A program made the translations under genes and the position numbers. This document shows positions 60,642 to 64,000 of a DNA stretch of 64,000 bases, piece after piece; position 1 is the stretch's first letter, and each line of letters begins with the position of its first letter. The DNA comes from Amycolatopsis sp. MtRt-6 (GTDB lineage Bacteria; Actinomycetota; Actinomycetes; Mycobacteriales; Pseudonocardiaceae). The notes below the pieces were generated by a model that saw nothing but the letters and a program-made list of their open reading frames with translations, was not told the origin of the DNA and made no database searches. The stretch covers positions 62,001 through 126,000 of the forward strand of contig NZ_JADWPD010000016.1 in the NCBI RefSeq assembly GCF_017308975.1, given 5' to 3'.

Positions 60642-61556
60642 TCAGACCATTTCAGACTCGGTGGCCCGGTGAGGAGTTGTCAAAGGCTGATAATTATCAG
60701 CCCCCGTCCGGAGCAACGCCGGCCGCTGGGCGGCCACTACGGCGGCGAGCACGATCGCGGCGCCCAGCAGCTGCCAGGGCGTCAGCCGCTGGCCGAGCGC
60801 GAGCCAGCCGAGCAGGGTGGCGACGACCGGGCTCAGCAGCCCGAGGAACGTCACGTGGGTTGCCGACAGGGCGCGGATGCCGCGGAACCACAGGGCGTAG
60901 GCGAGTGCGGCGCCGATCAGCGCGAGGTAGGCGTAGCCGGCGAGGTTCGCGCCGGACAGCGACGCGGGCGGCGCGCCTTCGACGGCCAGCGCGACCGGGA
61001 CGAGCACCAGCCCGCCCGCGACGAGCTGCCAGCCGGTCGTGGCCAGCAGGGGAGCGGGGGACGTCCAGCGCTTGCTCAGCACGACGCCGGTGGCCATCAC
61101 GACCGCCCCGCCGGCCGCGGCGGCGACGCCGATCGCGTCGAGGCGTGCGCTCGACTGGAGGACCAGCAGGCTGACGCCGGCGACCCCGGCGACGCCCGCG
61201 AGCACGGTGCGCCGGGTCAGGCGTTCGCCGAGCAGACCGGTGGACAGGCCGGCGACCAGCAGCGGCTGCAGGGCGCCGAGGGTGGCGGCGACCCCGCCGG
61301 GCAGCCGGTAGGCGGCGACGAACAGCAGGGCGAGGAAGGCGCCGATGTTCAGCGTGCCGAGCACGAGCGACCGCCACCACCAGTCGCCCTTCGGCAGCCG
61401 CCGGGTGAGCGCGACCAGCAGCAGGCCGGCGGGCAGCGCCCGGATGACGGCGGCGAGCAGCGGGCGGTCGGGCGGCAGGAACTCGGTGGTGACGAGGTAG
61501 GTGGTGCCCCAGATGGCCGGGGCGAGGGCGGTGAGGAGGAGCTGTTTGTTTAGCAC
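60642..61556 (-). CDS. EamA (DMT) family transporter
   Basis: A 304-residue membrane protein with ten predicted helices in two EamA repeats (first about residues 8-130, second 150-285). ALAPAIWGTTYLVTTEFLPPDRPLLAAVIRALPAGLLL and LGLLSPVVATLLGWLALGQRLTPWQLLGAAIVLAAV are characteristic. It is a probable drug/metabolite exporter. The GTG start lies inside a dyad and has no ribosome-binding site, so leaderless translation is possible. It diverges from a MarR gene, its likely regulator. Confidence 0.88.
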   Translation of the reverse strand: MLNKQLLLTALAPAIWGTTYLVTTEFLPPDRPLLAAVIRALPAGLLLVALTRRLPKGDWWWRSLVLGTLNIGAFLALLFVAAYRLPGGVAATLGALQPLLVAGLSTGLLGERLTRRTVLAGVAGVAGVSLLVLQSSARLDAIGVAAAAGGAVVMATGVVLSKRWTSPAPLLATTGWQLVAGGLVLVPVALAVEGAPPASLSGANLAGYAYLALIGAALAYALWFRGIRALSATHVTFLGLLSPVVATLLGWLALGQRLTPWQLLGAAIVLAAVVAAQRPALLRTGADNYQPLTTPHRATESEMV

Positions 61557-61612
61557 TAAGGCAGATTAGCTCAGCGCTAAGGTAAATGGCTAGTGCTCAC
61601 TTACCGCTAAGG
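61554..61612. promoter_or_regulatory. Triple CRCTAAGG direct repeats in the EamA/MarR promoter
   Basis: CACTAAGG (61554-61561), CGCTAAGG (61575-61582) and CGCTAAGG (61605-61612) are direct repeats with start spacings of 21 and 30 bp. The first lies in the dyad TTAGCACTAA overlapping the transporter's start. Together they span the divergent promoter region and are the best candidate sites for the MarR repressor. Confidence 0.6.
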
Positions 61613-61631
61613 CATCCGTTACGCTGTGCCG

Positions 61632-62129
61632 ATGGCCGACCACGTGGACCGGGTACTGGCGCAGTGGCACGCCGAGCGCCCCGACCTCGACGTGTCCCCG
61701 ATGGCGGTGATCGGCCGCCTGTCCCGGCTGAGCGCCCTGGTCGACGCGGAGCTGCGCCGCACGTTCGCCCGCCACGGCCTGGACCGCGCGACCTTCGACG
61801 TGCTGGCGACCCTGCGCCGCAGCGGCCCGCCTTACCGGCTCACGCCGACGGAGCTGATGCGGTCGGCGATGGTGACGTCCGGGGCGATCACCCAGCGGCT
61901 CGACAAGATGGAGGCGCGGGGGCTGGTGGAGCGCACGCCGAACGAGGCCGACGGCCGGGGGGTCCGGGTGCGGCTCACCGAGGCCGGCGGGGAGCTGATC
62001 GACCGCGCGCTGCCGGACCACGTGGAGACCGAGCACCGCATCCTGGCGGCATTGGACGCCGGGGAGCGGGACGAGCTGGCGGCGACGTTGCGCACGCTCC
62101 TGGAGAGCCTCGGCGGCGCCGGGTCCTGA
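61632..62129 (+). CDS. MarR family transcriptional regulator
   Basis: A 165-residue winged-helix regulator. Core motifs are SALVDAELRRTFARHGLDRATFDVLATLRRSGPPYRLTPTELMRSAMVTSGAITQRLDKMEARGLVERTPNEADGRGVRVRLT: the recognition helix and the wing DGRG are clear. The C-terminal helix completes the dimer. It is divergent from the EamA transporter and likely controls it. A member of the palindromic repeat family begins one base after its stop codon. Confidence 0.92.
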   Translation: MADHVDRVLAQWHAERPDLDVSPMAVIGRLSRLSALVDAELRRTFARHGLDRATFDVLATLRRSGPPYRLTPTELMRSAMVTSGAITQRLDKMEARGLVERTPNEADGRGVRVRLTEAGGELIDRALPDHVETEHRILAALDAGERDELAATLRTLLESLGGAGS

Positions 62130-62130
62130 A

Positions 62131-62215
62131 GCGCCCCAATGTGGCCTTGGTTGCGCTCAACGCACCGAAGGCCGCCTTGGTTGCGTTGAACGCACCGAAG
62201 GCCACATTGGGGCGC
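62131..62215. repeat. Palindromic repeat family member C
   Basis: GCGCCCCAATGTGGCC (62131-62146) at the left and GGCCACATTGGGGCGC (62200-62215) at the right are complements. Between lies a 30-bp unit CGCACCGAAGGCCGCCTTGG plus TTGCGTTGAA (62161-62190), then the start of a second. It lies between the convergent MarR and MBL-fold genes, two bases from the former's end and 9 bases from the latter. Confidence 0.88.
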
Positions 62216-62223
62216 TTGGGTGG

Positions 62224-63168
62224 CTAGGAGATCCGGCGGGCCGGCTCGCTCCCCAGCAGCGAATCCAGGTCGATCCGGCCGCCCGCCGCGGCGAGGACCG
62301 CGTCGATCGCCAGGTCCACGTCCAGCTTGCGGCCGTGCTGGTCGGCGTAGGCGCGCATCAGGTTGCCGATGTGCCGCTCCGGGTTGCGCCACGACGGCCA
62401 GCGCAGCGACGCCTGCTTCGCCAGCTTCGCGAAGTTCGACTGGCGCGTGGTCGCCTCCAGCAGCCACTCCAGGTAGACGCGCATCGCGTGGAACGCCGTG
62501 TGGCCCGGCGTCGCCACCGGGCCGTGGCCGGGCACCAGGGTGCGGGGCCGGAACGTGTCCTGCAGCCAGTGCAGCGCGTCGAGCCAGCCGGGGATCGAGC
62601 CGTGGACCGCCATCGGCGTGTCGCCGATGTACACCAGGTCGCCGGTGAACAGCGTGCCCGATCGCGGCTCGTGCACCACCAGGTCGCCCGCCGTGTGCGC
62701 GGTGCCCGGCACCGCCACGACGTCGACCGCCGCGCCGCCCAGGTCCAGCTCGTGCCGGCCCGTCACCGGGCGGACCGCTTCCGGCGCGGGCGGCTCCAGC
62801 GCGCCCCAGCGGGTGTAGGTGAAGACGTTGCCGTACGTCTGGGGGCCGGCCTTGACCTGGTCGAGGCTGCCCGGCGCGGCCAGCGCCGACCCGCCGTCGC
62901 GCAGGGCGACGCCGAGGCCGTTGTGGTGCTCGCCGTGCGCGTGCGTGATGACGACCGTGAGCTCCTGCTCGCCCGCGTACTTGCGGACGTCGCGCAGCAG
63001 CTCCAGGGTCGCCTGCTCGGTGCCGCACGTGTCGATCAGCGCGACGCCCTCGGCGCCCTGGATCCAGCCGCTGTTCGCGACGAACCACTCGGCCGGGCTC
63101 TTCACGTACGCCACCACGCCGGGCCGCGCGTGCCGGAGCGGGACGATGTTCGATCTGACGGCCGGCAT
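62224..63168 (-). CDS. MBL-fold metallo-hydrolase
   Basis: A 314-residue metallo-beta-lactamase-fold protein. Motif 2 is VVITHAHGEHHNG, with Glu where the canonical HxHxDH has Asp. Further metal ligands are likely His in VPGTAHTAGDLVV, Asp in LFTGDLVYIGD and His in LVPGHGPVAT. The C-terminal HIGNLMRAYADQHGRKLD extension is typical of the subgroup annotated as MBL-fold hydrolases near quinoprotein relay enzymes. The ATG start is the first codon after a clear purine-rich stretch. Function unknown. Confidence 0.87.
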   Translation of the reverse strand: MPAVRSNIVPLRHARPGVVAYVKSPAEWFVANSGWIQGAEGVALIDTCGTEQATLELLRDVRKYAGEQELTVVITHAHGEHHNGLGVALRDGGSALAAPGSLDQVKAGPQTYGNVFTYTRWGALEPPAPEAVRPVTGRHELDLGGAAVDVVAVPGTAHTAGDLVVHEPRSGTLFTGDLVYIGDTPMAVHGSIPGWLDALHWLQDTFRPRTLVPGHGPVATPGHTAFHAMRVYLEWLLEATTRQSNFAKLAKQASLRWPSWRNPERHIGNLMRAYADQHGRKLDVDLAIDAVLAAAGGRIDLDSLLGSEPARRIS

Positions 63169-63304
63169 GGCTTCCTCCCCTGAACGGACGATGCGGTTAA
63201 CGACGGTGGCGCGGTCAGGTTGCGCGAATTCTCCGGAATGTGCCCGGTCAATTTCGGTCGGCCGACCGGTCGAGAATTTTTCGGATTTCCCCCGGTTCCA
63301 GGTC

Positions 63305-63345
63305 TTGACAGTCGATCACGTCCGTCCATACTGGTATATACCTTT
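63305..63345 (+). promoter_or_regulatory. Upstream promoter P1 with GntR-like operator
   Basis: TTGACA (63305-63310) and CATACT (63327-63332) have a 16-bp spacer. ACTGGTATATACCTTT (63330-63345), with the inner dyad GGTATATACC, overlaps and follows the -10 box. It resembles GntR/HutC-family sites such as the DasR element ACTGGTCTAGACCAGT. It lies about 175 bases upstream of the PTS IIB gene. Confidence 0.6.
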
Positions 63346-63376
63346 ATGGGAGGGTCCGGGAGAAAATCCAGGGGGA

Positions 63377-63433
63377 CTTCGCGCTCGTGGGCCGACGGAA
63401 GGTCTGAGGGGTCCTTCCGTCGGCCGCGCGAAG
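63377..63433 (+). terminator. Large leader hairpin between P1 and P2 (terminator or attenuator)
   Basis: CTTCGCGC (63377-63384) pairs with GCGCGAAG (63426-63433), then GGCCGACGGAAGG (63390-63402) pairs perfectly with CCTTCCGTCGGCC (63413-63425) around a 10-base loop. A transcript from P1 would carry this before reaching P2. There is no U-tract, so it may attenuate or shield the leader rather than fully terminate. Confidence 0.55.
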
Positions 63434-63450
63434 GCCGGTCACCGGCAGTG

Positions 63451-63479
63451 TTGACACAGATACTGGTACGAACCAGTAT
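63451..63479 (+). promoter_or_regulatory. Proximal promoter P2 with GntR/DasR-like palindrome
   Basis: TTGACA (63451-63456) is followed after 17 bp by CAGTAT (63474-63479). The perfect dyad ATACTGGT-ACGA-ACCAGTAT (63460-63479) fills the spacer and the -10 region. Its arms ACTGGT/ACCAGT equal those of the DasR-responsive element; only the centre differs. Binding would block the promoter directly. It is 26 bases from the PTS IIB start. Confidence 0.7.
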
Positions 63480-63505
63480 GTCCCCTGCCGTCCGGGAGGA
63501 GAACT

Positions 63506-63982
63506 ATGGCGGGGGCACACGTCCGGATCGACAACCGGCTGATCCACGGGCAGGTCACCGTCGCGTGGACCCGCCGCCTCGGCGTGCGCCGGCTGATCGT
63601 CTGCAACGACGACGTCGCCGCCGACGACCTGCAGCGGATGCTGCTCCCGCAGGCCGCCCGCGGGCTGCCCACCGACGTGCTCACCGTCGAAGCCACGCTG
63701 GCCGCCGAGGCCGGCGCCGGCGCCATGATCATCGCCAAGCACCCGGACGACGTCTTCCGCCTCGTCGAGGGCGGGCTGCGGCCCGAGGTCGTCAACGTCG
63801 GCAACGTGGCCCCCCGGCCGGGTGATTCCTACACCATGGTCACCCGTTCGGTCGCGGTCACCGCGGACGAGGCCGACGCCTACCGCAAGCTGGTCGTCGC
63901 GGGTGTCCCGCTGGTCACACAGCTGCTGCCGCAGGACAAGCCCGCCGAGTTCGTCCCGCTGCTCGACCGGAAAGGGCTTTAG
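63506..63982 (+). CDS. PTS mannose/fructose/sorbose family IIB component
   Basis: A 158-residue phosphotransferase subunit. The N-terminal VRIDNRLIHGQVTVAW holds the phospho-accepting His of IIB(Man) proteins, followed by LIVCNDDVAADDLQRMLLPQAA and VVNVGNVAPRPG, all standard family features. It passes phosphate from IIA to the sugar during uptake. GGAGGAG precedes the ATG. Mannose-family PTS are uncommon in actinobacteria. The remaining IIA, IIC and IID genes are expected to the right, beyond the window. Confidence 0.9.
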   Translation: MAGAHVRIDNRLIHGQVTVAWTRRLGVRRLIVCNDDVAADDLQRMLLPQAARGLPTDVLTVEATLAAEAGAGAMIIAKHPDDVFRLVEGGLRPEVVNVGNVAPRPGDSYTMVTRSVAVTADEADAYRKLVVAGVPLVTQLLPQDKPAEFVPLLDRKGL

Positions 63983-63988
63983 CTCCGC

Positions 63989-64000
63989 ATGCTCGTCGCG
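63989..64000 (+). CDS. Start of the next PTS gene (probably IIC), truncated by the window
   Basis: An ATG lies 7 bases after the IIB stop and gives M-L-V-A before the window ends. In mannose-family PTS operons the IIC membrane component usually follows IIB, and the short gap fits one operon. Too little sequence is present to confirm. Confidence 0.35.

Noticed and set aside
63220..63825. Plus-strand 201-codon gene over the PTS promoter region
   Set aside because: It overlaps promoters, the leader hairpin and the PTS IIB gene in another frame and has no family features.

Overview
The window is 64 kb of very G+C-rich actinobacterial chromosome. Gene content points to the Pseudonocardiales, most likely Amycolatopsis or a close relative: a geosmin synthase, a snapalysin, a FolP2-type dihydropteroate synthase paralogue, many TetR regulators, P450s, GTG/TTG starts and dense ATGA/GTGA gene overlaps. 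I see no rRNA, tRNA, phage, transposase or CRISPR array. The genus call is an inference from gene families; no marker gene is present.

Left part (1-15 kb): the tail of a serine hydrolase, a PGPGW membrane protein, a TetR regulator, and a carboxymuconolactone decarboxylase/NAD(P)-binding pair driven by a MerR-type promoter. Next comes a sugar operon: LacI regulator, then divergently a YtfQ-like lipoprotein, a two-domain ATPase, two permeases and a secreted GH2 glycosidase. An AAA ATPase, a snapalysin, an HxlR/SDR divergent pair and a TetR gene follow.

15-30 kb: a compact TetR-controlled operon of a UvrA-like resistance ATPase, a siderophore-interacting flavoprotein, an aminoglycoside-phosphotransferase-like protein and a GNAT enzyme. 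Then methyltransferases, a glutaredoxin, germacradienol/geosmin synthase, an alpha-lytic-type protease, a P450, an SCO6745/SalK-family protein and SDRs.

30-48 kb: metabolic genes, often in divergent pairs with clear palindromic operators: CGNR protein/hydrolase, PfkB kinase/GH4 glycosidase, an SDR-like protein/P450, a KstD-like flavoprotein, an LLM oxidoreductase, a Glu/Leu dehydrogenase with a TetR neighbour, and an epoxide hydrolase fused to a DinB/maleylpyruvate-isomerase-like domain with its TetR. A C25-GG-C27 homopolymer lies at about 41.85 kb. A secreted DUF11-like protein, a trypsin-like protease, a rhomboid protease and folP2 follow.

48-64 kb: a 480-bp intergenic region packed with inverted repeats, a methyltransferase, a LolA-like protein coupled to an ABC exporter, a membrane-anchored lipase preceded by six TCACGCGTGA sites spaced 21 bp apart, and then the most interesting locus: a TPR-CHAT caspase-like protease, a divergent cytosolic subtilisin, and a sigma factor translationally coupled to a small two-part protein. 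This layout resembles protease-sigma signalling modules. The window ends with a GH64 glucanase, an EamA/MarR pair, an MBL-fold protein and the start of a mannose-family PTS operon behind two promoters that each carry a GntR-like operator.

Three related long-palindrome repeats (12.2, 29.9 and 62.2 kb) lie at gene 3' ends and look like members of a dispersed repeat family.
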